A stretch of 64,000 bases of DNA from JABGQS01 sp963674545 (lineage in GTDB: Bacteria; Bacillota; Clostridia; Christensenellales; SZUA-584). The translations under genes were made by a program, and so were the position numbers. The notes under the pieces are model-generated. The model worked only from the letters and a program-made list of their open reading frames with translations, ran no database searches and had not been told where the DNA came from. Where the stretch lies: NCBI GenBank assembly GCA_963674545.2, contig CAXXFB010000001.1, positions 3,239,419 to 3,303,418 on the forward strand. The letters are read 5' to 3'. This document shows positions 26,173 through 34,368 of this stretch, in pieces (within the stretch, counting starts at the first letter, position 1; each line of letters starts with the position of its first letter).

Positions 26173-26904
26173 ATGAAGGCATTGATATTGAACTCCGGCA
26201 TAGGAAAGCGCATGGGGGACATTACGAAACAAAGACCTAAGTGCATGACGCAGATAGGCGCCGGATTTACTATAATCAGCTGGCAGCTTGACGTGCTGAA
26301 AAAAGCGGGTATAAAGCAGGCGGTGATAACAACCGGGCCATTTGCAGAGGAGCTTGAAGAATATGTATTATCGCTTGACACCGGAATGGATATCGAGTTT
26401 GTTGCAAACCCGGATTATGACAGCACAAACTATATATATTCGATTTACTGCGCAAAAGACAGTTTAGAGGATGAAATTATACTGCTGCACGGTGATTTAG
26501 TTTTTGAACCTGCAGTAGCGCAGGTTATAGTTGGCAGCAAAGAAAGCTGTATTGTTGTAGATTCCACTCTGCCTCTGCCGGAAAAGGACTTCAAAGCAAG
26601 GATTTCAGCAAGCAGGGTAAAAGAAGTGAGCACGAAGATATTCGGCGAAGACTGTGCAGCATGCCAGCCGTTTTACCATATCCACAAGAGCGATATGCTG
26701 ATGTGGCTTGATGAGATAAAGCTTTTCTGTGAAAGCGGCAGGCGGGGCGTTTATGCTGAGGAAGCGCTGAACGGCATTACGGACAGGCTTGAGCTTTATG
26801 CGGCTCAGCAGAGCGGCAGGCTGTGCAGCGAGATAGATAACGAAGACGATTTGAAAGTGATTTCATCCAGATTCAAAAAAATGGTGAGATCAGAAAGGAT
26901 ATAG
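26173..26904 (+). CDS. LicC/PntC-like nucleotidyltransferase
   Basis: A 243-residue GT-A-fold nucleotidyltransferase with the signature LNSGIGKRMGDITKQRPK and a metal-binding LLHGDLVF aspartate near residue 101. It resembles phosphocholine and 2-aminoethylphosphonate cytidylyltransferases. In phosphonate clusters such enzymes make CMP-linked phosphonates for transfer to glycans or lipids. Because the operon makes an alcohol rather than an amine, I infer CMP-hydroxyethylphosphonate as the product. It sits 3 bases after the decarboxylase and 2 bases before the mutase fusion. Confidence 0.8.
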   Translation: MKALILNSGIGKRMGDITKQRPKCMTQIGAGFTIISWQLDVLKKAGIKQAVITTGPFAEELEEYVLSLDTGMDIEFVANPDYDSTNYIYSIYCAKDSLEDEIILLHGDLVFEPAVAQVIVGSKESCIVVDSTLPLPEKDFKARISASRVKEVSTKIFGEDCAACQPFYHIHKSDMLMWLDEIKLFCESGRRGVYAEEALNGITDRLELYAAQQSGRLCSEIDNEDDLKVISSRFKKMVRSERI

Positions 26905-26906
26905 AA

Positions 26907-28199
26907 ATGAAGAGTGTATATGTCTGTTTCAGTACTGATATCATTCACTGCGGGCATCTGAATATATTGAGAAAAGCTGCCGAACTTGGGGAGCTTACCG
27001 TAGGGGTGCTTACAGATGAAGTTATTGCATCTTATAAGCGGTATCCACTCATCCCTCTTGCTGAACGAATCGAGATGTTCAGCAGCATACGCAGCGTCTC
27101 ACGAGTGGTAGTACAGGACGCGCTTGAATATGATGATATATTGGAAGAGCTGCGTCCTGATATCGTGGTACACGGTGACAACTGGAGGACGGGTTATCAG
27201 GCGGAGATAAGGGAGAGGATAATAGAACAGCTTGGCAATTGGGGCGGCGAATTAGTTGAGTTTCCTTATACACAGACACCGACAGAGGATATAATAACTA
27301 GGCTTGATAAAGTGCTTTCAATGCCGGAAAACAGGCGCTGCAGATTAAAGAAACTGCTAAGCTATAAGCCGTGCTTATCTGTAATAGAAGCGCATAGCGG
27401 GCTGAGCGGGCTTATCGCTGAAAAAACAAGAGTGCAGACTTCGAAAGGTGTTAAGGAGTTTGATGCGATATGGGTATCCAGCCTTTGTGATTCTACGGTT
27501 AAAGGAAAGCCGGATATCGAGCTTGTTGACATGACGTCACGAATACACACCATAGAAGAGATAATGGACGTAACTACAAAGCCTATCATACTTGACGGAG
27601 ACACCGGAGGGCTGGTAGAGCACTTTGTGTTCAATATAAGGACACTTGAACGGATGGGTGTTTCTGCTATAATAATAGAGGATAAAAGCGGTCTTAAAAA
27701 GAACTCTTTGTTTGGAACGCAGGTAGAGCAGACACAAGCTGGAATAGAAGAATTCTGTGAGAAGATACGTGCCGGCAAGAATGCGCTCAAAACAAAAGAT
27801 TTTATGATAATAGCACGCTGTGAGAGCCTTATACTTGAGAAGGGCATTGAAGATGCTCTTGAACGCTGTGACGCTTATGTTAAAGCAGGAGCAGACGGGA
27901 TAATGATACATTCACGCAGCAAGAAGCCGGACGAAGTACTCGAGTTCTGTGCAAGGTTCCGACAGAAGAACAAGAGCGTTCCGATAGTGGCGGTTCCGAC
28001 GACATACAATGGGATAACGGAGGAGGAACTAGCGGAGCATGGCGTCAATATAGTAATACATGCGAACCATCTTATACGAAGCATGTTTCCGGCTATGCAG
28101 AGAACGGCAGTGCAGATACTTTTAAACGGAAGGTCGCTTGAGGCAAGCGAGAGCTGCATGCCTATCAAAGAGATACTGACGCTTATACCAGATCAATAA
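26907..28199 (+). CDS. pepM: Cytidylyltransferase-PEP mutase fusion
   Basis: A 430-residue fusion. Residues 1-135 are a TagD-like cytidylyltransferase (HCGH at 14-17; DIVVHGDNW near 90; ends at about LVEFPYTQTPTEDI). Residues about 145-430 are phosphoenolpyruvate mutase, which makes the C-P bond of phosphonopyruvate. The diagnostic EDK-x5-NS motif is intact (E258-D259-K260 ... N266-S267), which separates mutases from isocitrate-lyase relatives. DGDTGG supplies the metal-site aspartates. It is unclear whether the N-terminal part activates the phosphonate or glycerol-3-phosphate; the previous gene already encodes another activating enzyme. Confidence 0.93.
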   Translation: MKSVYVCFSTDIIHCGHLNILRKAAELGELTVGVLTDEVIASYKRYPLIPLAERIEMFSSIRSVSRVVVQDALEYDDILEELRPDIVVHGDNWRTGYQAEIRERIIEQLGNWGGELVEFPYTQTPTEDIITRLDKVLSMPENRRCRLKKLLSYKPCLSVIEAHSGLSGLIAEKTRVQTSKGVKEFDAIWVSSLCDSTVKGKPDIELVDMTSRIHTIEEIMDVTTKPIILDGDTGGLVEHFVFNIRTLERMGVSAIIIEDKSGLKKNSLFGTQVEQTQAGIEEFCEKIRAGKNALKTKDFMIIARCESLILEKGIEDALERCDAYVKAGADGIMIHSRSKKPDEVLEFCARFRQKNKSVPIVAVPTTYNGITEEELAEHGVNIVIHANHLIRSMFPAMQRTAVQILLNGRSLEASESCMPIKEILTLIPDQ

Positions 28200-28210
28200 G
28201 GAGACGCAAA

Positions 28211-29338
28211 ATGCAGTTTATACCGTTTTCTCCGGTAGATATACGCTTTGCTTCGGTTCAGAAACTGGATGAACTTCTGTCTTCGTTTGCTGGCAGGCGC
28301 ACAATAATCGTTGCCAGCAAAGGTACTGCCGGCAGGCTGGAAGCAGTTACTGCGCTTGGTGGGCTCATAAAGCAGCAGGGGAACATACTTATAAGCGATA
28401 TCACGCCTAATCCGTCTGTGGAAGATGTGCGCAGGCATGTAAACATGCTAAGAAGCAAGGATTGCTTTGACTGTATAATAGCGATAGGCGGAGGCAGCAG
28501 CATAGACCTTGCAAAGGCTATAAGTGCGCTGCAGGGGCTGGCGAAGACGCATGAAGCCAGCTATGAAGAGGTCGCACAGGCTGTTTCTGACAAGTTGTTT
28601 TTCGACGGCTGCGAACCTGCAGATATAATAGCTGTTCCAACGACCGCAGGTACAGGCTCAGAGGTTACGAGGTGGGCTACTGTCTGGGATTTTGAAAACG
28701 GCAGGAAACTCTCGGTAGAACACAAAGAGTGTTATCCGAAACTTGCGGTAATGGTGCCGGAGCTGACAAAGAGCATGGACAAGAGGCTGACACTTGCTAC
28801 GGGGCTTGATGCGCTAAGTCATGCGATGGAAGGATATTGGGCAAAGGGGCGCAATCCACTTTCACAGGCACTGGCTCTAGACTCAATAGAACGGATAAAG
28901 GACGCACTTCCCACTGTGCTTGCAAACCCTGGTGACACCGACGCAAGAAAGCAAATGTGCCTTGGCTCTTTACTGGCAGGGCTTTCGTTCTCGATGACAA
29001 AGACTACTGCATGCCACAGCATATCTTATCCGCTTACAATGAGTTATGGTGTGGAACACGGGCTTGCAGCAGCGCTGACTCTTTCGCAGATGATGAAAAT
29101 AAATATTTCCGCTGTTCCGGAGCTTGAGAGAATTGACAAGCTGTTCGGAGGTGGTTTTGAAGAATGGCTGAGTGAGGTCTCGGAAGGCATACAAAAGCTA
29201 AGGCTTTGCGCATTCGGGATAGGTGAGGGAGACATAGAGGATATTGCAAACGGCGCTTTCACACTGGGAAGAATGGATAATAATCCGGCTCCGATGGAAC
29301 TTGGGTCGGTCAAAGAAGTTTTGAAAAATATTCTATAG
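28211..29338 (+). CDS. Phosphonoacetaldehyde reductase-like Fe-dependent alcohol dehydrogenase
   Basis: A 375-residue group III alcohol dehydrogenase. The NAD(P)-binding GGGSSIDLAKA is near residue 95 and TTAGTGSEVT near 143. The metal ligands are visible as D200, H204 (GLDALSHAMEGYW), H269 (TACHSISYPL) and H283 (GVEHGLA). In this operon it should reduce phosphonoacetaldehyde to 2-hydroxyethylphosphonate. No aminotransferase gene (for aminoethylphosphonate) and no phosphonatase gene lie nearby. ATG 28211 follows AAGGAGAC. Confidence 0.88.
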   Translation: MQFIPFSPVDIRFASVQKLDELLSSFAGRRTIIVASKGTAGRLEAVTALGGLIKQQGNILISDITPNPSVEDVRRHVNMLRSKDCFDCIIAIGGGSSIDLAKAISALQGLAKTHEASYEEVAQAVSDKLFFDGCEPADIIAVPTTAGTGSEVTRWATVWDFENGRKLSVEHKECYPKLAVMVPELTKSMDKRLTLATGLDALSHAMEGYWAKGRNPLSQALALDSIERIKDALPTVLANPGDTDARKQMCLGSLLAGLSFSMTKTTACHSISYPLTMSYGVEHGLAAALTLSQMMKINISAVPELERIDKLFGGGFEEWLSEVSEGIQKLRLCAFGIGEGDIEDIANGAFTLGRMDNNPAPMELGSVKEVLKNIL

Positions 29339-29353
29339 ACACGGAGGAACAAA

Positions 29354-29611
29354 ATGAAGTTTTTTTTACGTAACGCAGGTATTTTTATTGCATATCTACT
29401 ATTAACGACAATAATGCTGTCTTCCACGGCACTGGCGTATATCGACCCGGCTGCGACTTCGTACATTGTGCAGATAGTTGCCGGTGTTGTTATCGCAGGA
29501 GGCGTTGCCGTCGGTATATTCTGGAAGAAGATAAAGTTGTTTTTCAGAAATATGAAAATGAAACGCCTTGAAAAATCGCTGACAAAGAAAGCGGAAAAAG
29601 AACAGGAATAG
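29354..29611 (+). CDS. Small two-helix membrane protein
   Basis: An 85-residue protein with an N-terminal hydrophobic helix or signal (8-30), a YIDPAATSYIVQIVAGVV segment leading into a second helix, and a Lys-rich cytoplasmic tail. Small proteins with a YIDP(G/A) motif are common next to surface polysaccharide and sulfatase genes, but I know of no function. It has a clear GGAGG site and ends the phosphonate operon. Confidence 0.75.
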   Translation: MKFFLRNAGIFIAYLLLTTIMLSSTALAYIDPAATSYIVQIVAGVVIAGGVAVGIFWKKIKLFFRNMKMKRLEKSLTKKAEKEQE

Positions 29612-29736
29612 GTCTCGATCAGGCTGAAGAAAGAAGCTTAACTGCATGACGGAGAATGGCGTGTAAAATCTGATTTTAATATTTGATACGCATCCGACTG
29701 CATTTTTGCCTGCTTGTTTTATTTACTGCACAAAAT

Positions 29737-29764
29737 AAAAGCACCTTTTCGGGTGTTTTTTATT
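29737..29764. terminator. Terminator after the phosphonate operon
   Basis: AAAAGCACC (29737-29745), loop TTTTC, GGGTGTTTTTT. The A-run and T-run make it usable in both directions. Confidence 0.7.
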
Positions 29765-29900
29765 TTTCAGGACAGTTTTTTTATTATTCAAATACATTTT
29801 TCTAGAAAAAAATAAAGGAGATTTTACAGGAATTTTTGATATTGTTTCTGTTTAGAAAACGAAAAATCTCCATAGATACTGATTATTTCAGAGAAAAAAT

Positions 29901-29940
29901 ATTGTTACGAAAATAACAATCGAAACGTTTTAATAAAACG
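29901..29940. promoter_or_regulatory. Paired palindromic operator candidates of a LacI-type regulator
   Basis: ATTGTTA (29901-29907) is a perfect inverted repeat with TAACAAT (29914-29920). Six bases on, CGTTTTA-A-TAAAACG (29926-29940) is a perfect 15-base palindrome. The GAAACGTTTTAA core at 29922-29933 recurs, inverted, at 63728-63739 before another LacI-family gene. AAACGTTT is a typical LacI/RbsR/PurR operator core. Confidence 0.6.
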
Positions 29941-30093
29941 ATAGCAGGAATAATGCAGTGAATGGTATTGCAAATGAAAAACAGCCGTGCTATGTTAAAT
30001 ATAAATTCAGAGTGAGTAAAAAACATTTAAACAATATTACTACAGGATATATGTATCCTATTAACATGACGCTATCACGAAGAGGTGTGTATT

Positions 30094-32343
30094 TTGGCAA
30101 CTATCAAAGACGTGGCAAGCAAAGCTGGAGTTTCCATATCAACAGTTTCGCTTGTTATAAACGGCAAGAGGAATATAAGCACGGAAAAATATCATGCTAT
30201 TCTTGCTGCCATGAAAGAACTGAATTACAGACCCAGCATCATAGCGCAGAACTTAAAGAAACAGAAATTTCATATCATTGGTGTTATGCTTCCTTCGACT
30301 GACGGACACTATTCGCAGATATTGAAGGGGATACACAGCGTACTCAGCGAGAAGAAATATCATATAATCGTCAGCCTGACGGGCGACGATATCCAGAAGG
30401 AAGAGGATATATTCGAAGAGTTCATCTCTATGGGAGCTTCGGGAGTCATATCCGTTCCATGCGATACCGAAAACGTTGATAAATATAAAAAGTGGATAGA
30501 AACAGGGCTATCGATAGTGTTCATAGAGCGCAGACTGGAAGACGTTGATTTTTCTAATGTAATTTATGATAACCAAAAAATAATATACAACAAAACAAAG
30601 GAACTGCTGGAGCAGTATAAGCCGGAGGAGATGGCTCTTATAACAGGTTCGCTGAAGCATTCCAATGAGAGCGAATGTGTGCGGGCTTTCAGGGATGCCG
30701 TTTCGGAAGCATGCCCGGAAACAGAGCTTGACAAGCTGGAAATAGCGGAGACAAGCCTTAAGCGTACAAGAAAGATGTATGACCTGCTGAAACGATATGG
30801 GCAGGACGAGTGTCATATCAAATGCTATTTGCTGACTGACATAGAGAGCGCAGACATGCTGGCAGAGATACAAGTCTTGATGAAACGTGAGCCGAGGATA
30901 TATGCACTAAGCGGAGATGCATGGCTGAATTCAAAAAAACAGAAAGCAATGGTGAAGCTGCTTCCGAGAGAATCTAACAAGCTTGGACAAAAATCAGCAG
31001 AGCTTTTGATGAGGTTTGTAAAAAACAACCGTGTTGCAGAAAAGAGGGATGTGCTTGTTGAGACCAATTACGACTACAGGGAGACAAAGGAGATAAAAAC
31101 CGTCCAGATGAAGGGCGGAGCTCCGCTCAAAGTTCTGCTGCTTCAGTCGAATGCTATGGACGTTTTATTCAAGCTTTCACCGAACTTTACAAAAGAGACA
31201 GGAATCAAAACGCAGTTTACGTTCGTTCCGTTCTATAAGCTGACACATATGCTGGCAGGAGACCCGGATAAAGTGCCGGACCATGATGTTTTGTGGGTGG
31301 ACGTACCTCTGGTCGACACTATGTCGAGGATGGGAAGGCTGCTTGACCTGCGGCCTTGGCTTGACAGCGACGAAAGGAACATACTGGACAGGTTCCCCAG
31401 CGGAGTTTTAAAGTGCGTCTCCAACAAGAAACAGCAGATATACGGACTGCCGCTGCTCATGGACGAGGGACTGCTGTATTACCGCAAAGATGTTTTTAAC
31501 GATCCTGCGGTGCAGTGGAGTTTCTTCAATAAATACGGCTTTGAATTAAAGCCGCCGATATCTTGGACGGAATTCAATTATATTGCAGAGTTTTTTGACC
31601 CGGCTGTAAACAAAAAATCTAAGTTCAAGAGCGGCACAGTATTATCACTTACCGGCCCGACCGCTATTCTGGAAGAGTTTTATGTCCGTCAATGGGCTTT
31701 CAACGGCAGGATGGTAGACAAATGGGGCAAGCTGAGCATCAACTCTATAGAAAACGTAAGAGCGCTTGAGAACCTCATAACGTCGTATAAGCATTCACCG
31801 CCCGATTCGCTCGACTATTTCTTTGAAGAGACATTTGCATGTCTTTTAAAGGGAGAGACTCCAATGGTGCAGGGGTTCCCGACACATTATCAGCCGTTCA
31901 GGTATGCTGAGTCTAAAGACAGCCTTGAAGCGCAGATAGACGTTGCGCCTCTGCCCGGAGGCAAACCGTTGCTGGGTGGATGGGTCATGGGTGTAAACTC
32001 AGCAACCAAGATGCAGACCGAGGCTTTTGAGTTTTTGAACTGGGTGCTGCGTGAGGATATGGTGGTGGCCAAAGGAATGCTTGGGCATCTTGTGCCTGTC
32101 AAAGCGACTTATGAGAGTACAATACTAAATAACTATTACCCAGGACTTAAGATGATGAATATAGAAAATTTTTCGAAAGAACTAAGAGAAGTAATCAAAG
32201 ATAATAATGGCAATATAATAGACCAGTTCCAATTCGAAGAAGTGGTGTCTGAAGAACTGATAAAAGCGCTGAGGTCTCAGCAGTCAGCTGAAGAGGCGCT
32301 AAAGAAAGCGCAGGGAAAAGTCGGGGAGCTTTTGTTTAAATAA
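30094..32343 (+). CDS. LacI-family regulator fused to a MalE-like solute-binding domain
   Basis: A 749-residue, apparently cytosolic protein (no signal peptide). Residues 1-55 are a LacI helix-turn-helix (ATIKDVASKAGVSISTVSLVI). Residues about 60-330 are the usual LacI effector domain, although its C-terminal end is divergent. Residues about 345-745 are a family 1 extracellular solute-binding protein domain (VLWVDVPLVD, YGLPLLMDEGLLYYRKDVF, LLGGWVMGVNSATK), normally found outside the membrane. This gives one DNA-binding domain and two sugar-sensing folds. The start is TTG 30094, six bases after AGAGGTG; the GTG at 30085 is part of that site. It precedes a sugar ABC transporter, which it probably controls. 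Confidence 0.88.
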   Translation: MATIKDVASKAGVSISTVSLVINGKRNISTEKYHAILAAMKELNYRPSIIAQNLKKQKFHIIGVMLPSTDGHYSQILKGIHSVLSEKKYHIIVSLTGDDIQKEEDIFEEFISMGASGVISVPCDTENVDKYKKWIETGLSIVFIERRLEDVDFSNVIYDNQKIIYNKTKELLEQYKPEEMALITGSLKHSNESECVRAFRDAVSEACPETELDKLEIAETSLKRTRKMYDLLKRYGQDECHIKCYLLTDIESADMLAEIQVLMKREPRIYALSGDAWLNSKKQKAMVKLLPRESNKLGQKSAELLMRFVKNNRVAEKRDVLVETNYDYRETKEIKTVQMKGGAPLKVLLLQSNAMDVLFKLSPNFTKETGIKTQFTFVPFYKLTHMLAGDPDKVPDHDVLWVDVPLVDTMSRMGRLLDLRPWLDSDERNILDRFPSGVLKCVSNKKQQIYGLPLLMDEGLLYYRKDVFNDPAVQWSFFNKYGFELKPPISWTEFNYIAEFFDPAVNKKSKFKSGTVLSLTGPTAILEEFYVRQWAFNGRMVDKWGKLSINSIENVRALENLITSYKHSPPDSLDYFFEETFACLLKGETPMVQGFPTHYQPFRYAESKDSLEAQIDVAPLPGGKPLLGGWVMGVNSATKMQTEAFEFLNWVLREDMVVAKGMLGHLVPVKATYESTILNNYYPGLKMMNIENFSKELREVIKDNNGNIIDQFQFEEVVSEELIKALRSQQSAEEALKKAQGKVGELLFK

Positions 32344-32375
32344 CTTTATAATAATTAATTTAGTGGAGGGAAGCA

Positions 32376-33374
32376 GTGAACAAGGTTAAGAAGCTATTAA
32401 GAATGGACCTTACAAGCGTGGTGCTGCCGCTGGTTGTACTATTTATCATTTTGCTTATAGGTTCAAAAGGTTTTCTGTCTGCATACAACATATTGTCTGT
32501 ATTGCAGAGCGTTGCTATATTTGTACTGATAGGACTGGCGCAGATGTCGGCATTATCGCTTGGACAGTTCAACCTTGCAGTGGGGGCTATGGGATGCCTT
32601 TCCGCAATAATGATGGGATTATTCATGCAGGTGCTTGGCCTGCCGCTGATAGTAGCGCTGTTGCTAGGGCTTATCATAGCGATGATAGCCGGAGCATTGC
32701 AGGGGCTTATCATAGCCAAAAGCGGCATCAGCCCGTTTATAATAACACTGGCTTTGCTAAGTGTTTACACGGGTATAGCAACTGTTATAACGATGGGTGA
32801 CTCATACAATGATCTGCCGGACATTATAAAAACGATAAGCAGGATGCAGTTTGGGCCAGTTCCATTGACTTTCCTTATCTCGGTCGCTATCTGTGCAGTT
32901 GCATTCGTAGTATTCAAATATACTAACATAGGCAGGCGCCTCAAAGCAGTTGGGGCAAACCCACGTGCGGCGCAATTTTCGGGAATAAGCGTGCCAAGTA
33001 CGGTTGTTATGGGACATGCGATATCCGGCCTGTTTGCAGGGCTTGCTGCTTTTATCCAGATATGTAAATTCAACTCGGCGCAGCTTGCAATAGGAAGTGA
33101 TTGGATGATGACTTCATTCGTTGTTGCTGTCCTTGGAGGAACGCTTCTATCGGGAGGTAAGATATCTGTAATAGGAACACTGCTTGGCAGTCTGCTGATG
33201 GTATTCATTATAAACGCACTGGGGCTGTGGAGAGTAAATACATATATGTTCCAGACTATTATGGGTCTTGTACTTTTGGGTGCCTATGAGATCGATAGAG
33301 CAAGACTATCATACATAAGAAAACGCAGTACTTTGATCGCAGATACGCAGGACGGGGAGGCAAAAGATGAATAG
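32376..33374 (+). CDS. Sugar ABC transporter permease, RbsC type
   Basis: A 332-residue membrane protein with eight or more helices of the BPD_transp_2/RbsC family (LSLGQFNLAVGAMG, GLIIAKSGISPFIITLALLSVYTGIA, GANPRAAQFSGI, FVVAVLGGTLLSGGK). It forms the channel of a pentose/hexose-type importer with the adjacent permease. Translation starts at GTG 32376 after GGAGGGAAGC. It overlaps the next permease by 8 bases. Confidence 0.9.
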   Translation: MNKVKKLLRMDLTSVVLPLVVLFIILLIGSKGFLSAYNILSVLQSVAIFVLIGLAQMSALSLGQFNLAVGAMGCLSAIMMGLFMQVLGLPLIVALLLGLIIAMIAGALQGLIIAKSGISPFIITLALLSVYTGIATVITMGDSYNDLPDIIKTISRMQFGPVPLTFLISVAICAVAFVVFKYTNIGRRLKAVGANPRAAQFSGISVPSTVVMGHAISGLFAGLAAFIQICKFNSAQLAIGSDWMMTSFVVAVLGGTLLSGGKISVIGTLLGSLLMVFIINALGLWRVNTYMFQTIMGLVLLGAYEIDRARLSYIRKRSTLIADTQDGEAKDE

Positions 33375-34359
33375 GGTTAAAACTTCGGGCGCAGCGAGCC
33401 TTTGGAGCAAGCTTACAAAATCCAGCCTCTTCGGAGCATTGATAATAGTTATTGTACTGCTGGGCGTGATGCTTATAATAAAGCCAACTTATCTTTCTCC
33501 TACCAATATTTACGTGCTTGCAAAAGTGCTTACCGTAACGGCAGTGGTCGGCTTTTCACAAATGATAGTCATATCCAGCGGAGGCCTTAATCTTTCGATA
33601 GGCGCAACAGGAGCGCTCTCCGCTGTGATAGCCGGCTGGGCAATGACAGCGCAAGGCCTGCCATGGTGGGTCGGCGTACTAATGGGCCTTGGAGTCGGTA
33701 TACTGTGCGGCGTGGTTAACGGTTTGCTAATATACCGTGCAGGCGGAGTGGGCGTGGCGTTCTTCCTCATAACACTGGCAACAGCAAGCGTATTCCAAGG
33801 GCTTAACTTTACGATAACAAAGGGAAATCCGTTCTATGGACCGGACGGAAAGATGGCTTCTGCATTTCTTGCGATGGGCAATACAAAGATACTCGGGTTG
33901 CCCGCATCGTTCTTCATAATGATAGCAATAGCGGTATTGCTGATACTACTTTACAGCAAAATGAAGCTCGGACGGCAGATACTTGCTTTTGGAGCAAGCA
34001 ACAAGGCGGCGCAGTTGTATGGTGTATCTAAATTCAAGGTAGTGCTTTCCGCAAACATAATCGCAAGCCTGCTGGCAGCGATCGCCGGAATACTTGCAAT
34101 GATAAGAATAGAAGCGGCGCAGCCGAACATGGGCGCTGACTGGATGCTTATGTCGTTTGCAGCTCCGCTTATCGGCGGTACTAGGCAGGCGGGCGGCAAG
34201 GTTAATGTACTAGGAGCAATCCTGGGTGCGTTCTCGCTTACGATAATAAGCAACGCACTTGTACACTTGAAGGTCGATATATATTGGAACCAGCTTATTT
34301 ACGGAATGATAATACTGCTTGCAGTTACCATAGACAGACTCCGTTATATAAGGAAATAG
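33367..34359 (+). CDS. Second sugar ABC transporter permease, RbsC type
   Basis: A 330-residue paralogue of the upstream permease (ISSGGLNLSIGATGALSAVI, GVGVAFFLITLATASVFQGL, GASNKAAQLYGV, FAAPLIGGTRQAGGK). Two different RbsC-type permeases in one operon indicate a heterodimeric channel, whereas ribose systems often use one. It is 9 bases from the ATPase gene. Confidence 0.9.
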   Translation: MNRVKTSGAASLWSKLTKSSLFGALIIVIVLLGVMLIIKPTYLSPTNIYVLAKVLTVTAVVGFSQMIVISSGGLNLSIGATGALSAVIAGWAMTAQGLPWWVGVLMGLGVGILCGVVNGLLIYRAGGVGVAFFLITLATASVFQGLNFTITKGNPFYGPDGKMASAFLAMGNTKILGLPASFFIMIAIAVLLILLYSKMKLGRQILAFGASNKAAQLYGVSKFKVVLSANIIASLLAAIAGILAMIRIEAAQPNMGADWMLMSFAAPLIGGTRQAGGKVNVLGAILGAFSLTIISNALVHLKVDIYWNQLIYGMIILLAVTIDRLRYIRK

Positions 34360-34368
34360 GGGGAGAAT

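Larger units (their letters stand above)
29612..30093 (+). other. Gene-free 480 bases: terminator, operators, leader
   Basis: The left part holds the phosphonate-operon terminator (29737-29764). The middle (29765-29900) is AT-rich with no element I recognise. The right part holds three palindromes: 29901-29920, 29926-29940 and AGGATA-TATG-TATCCT at 30044-30059. I did not find a convincing -35/-10 pair. Confidence 0.6.

Noticed and set aside
19408..29611. Horizontally acquired island
   Set aside because: No integrase, transposase, tRNA or flanking repeat is visible and base use looks like that of the neighbours, so transfer cannot be supported by eye.
29922..29940. CcpA cre site
   Set aside because: The sequence lacks the base between AA and CG required by the cre consensus, and fits a LacI/RbsR-type operator with AAACGTTT core better.
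29958..30302. 114-codon frame starting at 29958
   Set aside because: It overlaps the LacI regulator start in another frame, has no ribosome site, and its translation looks like a shadow of the helix-turn-helix region.
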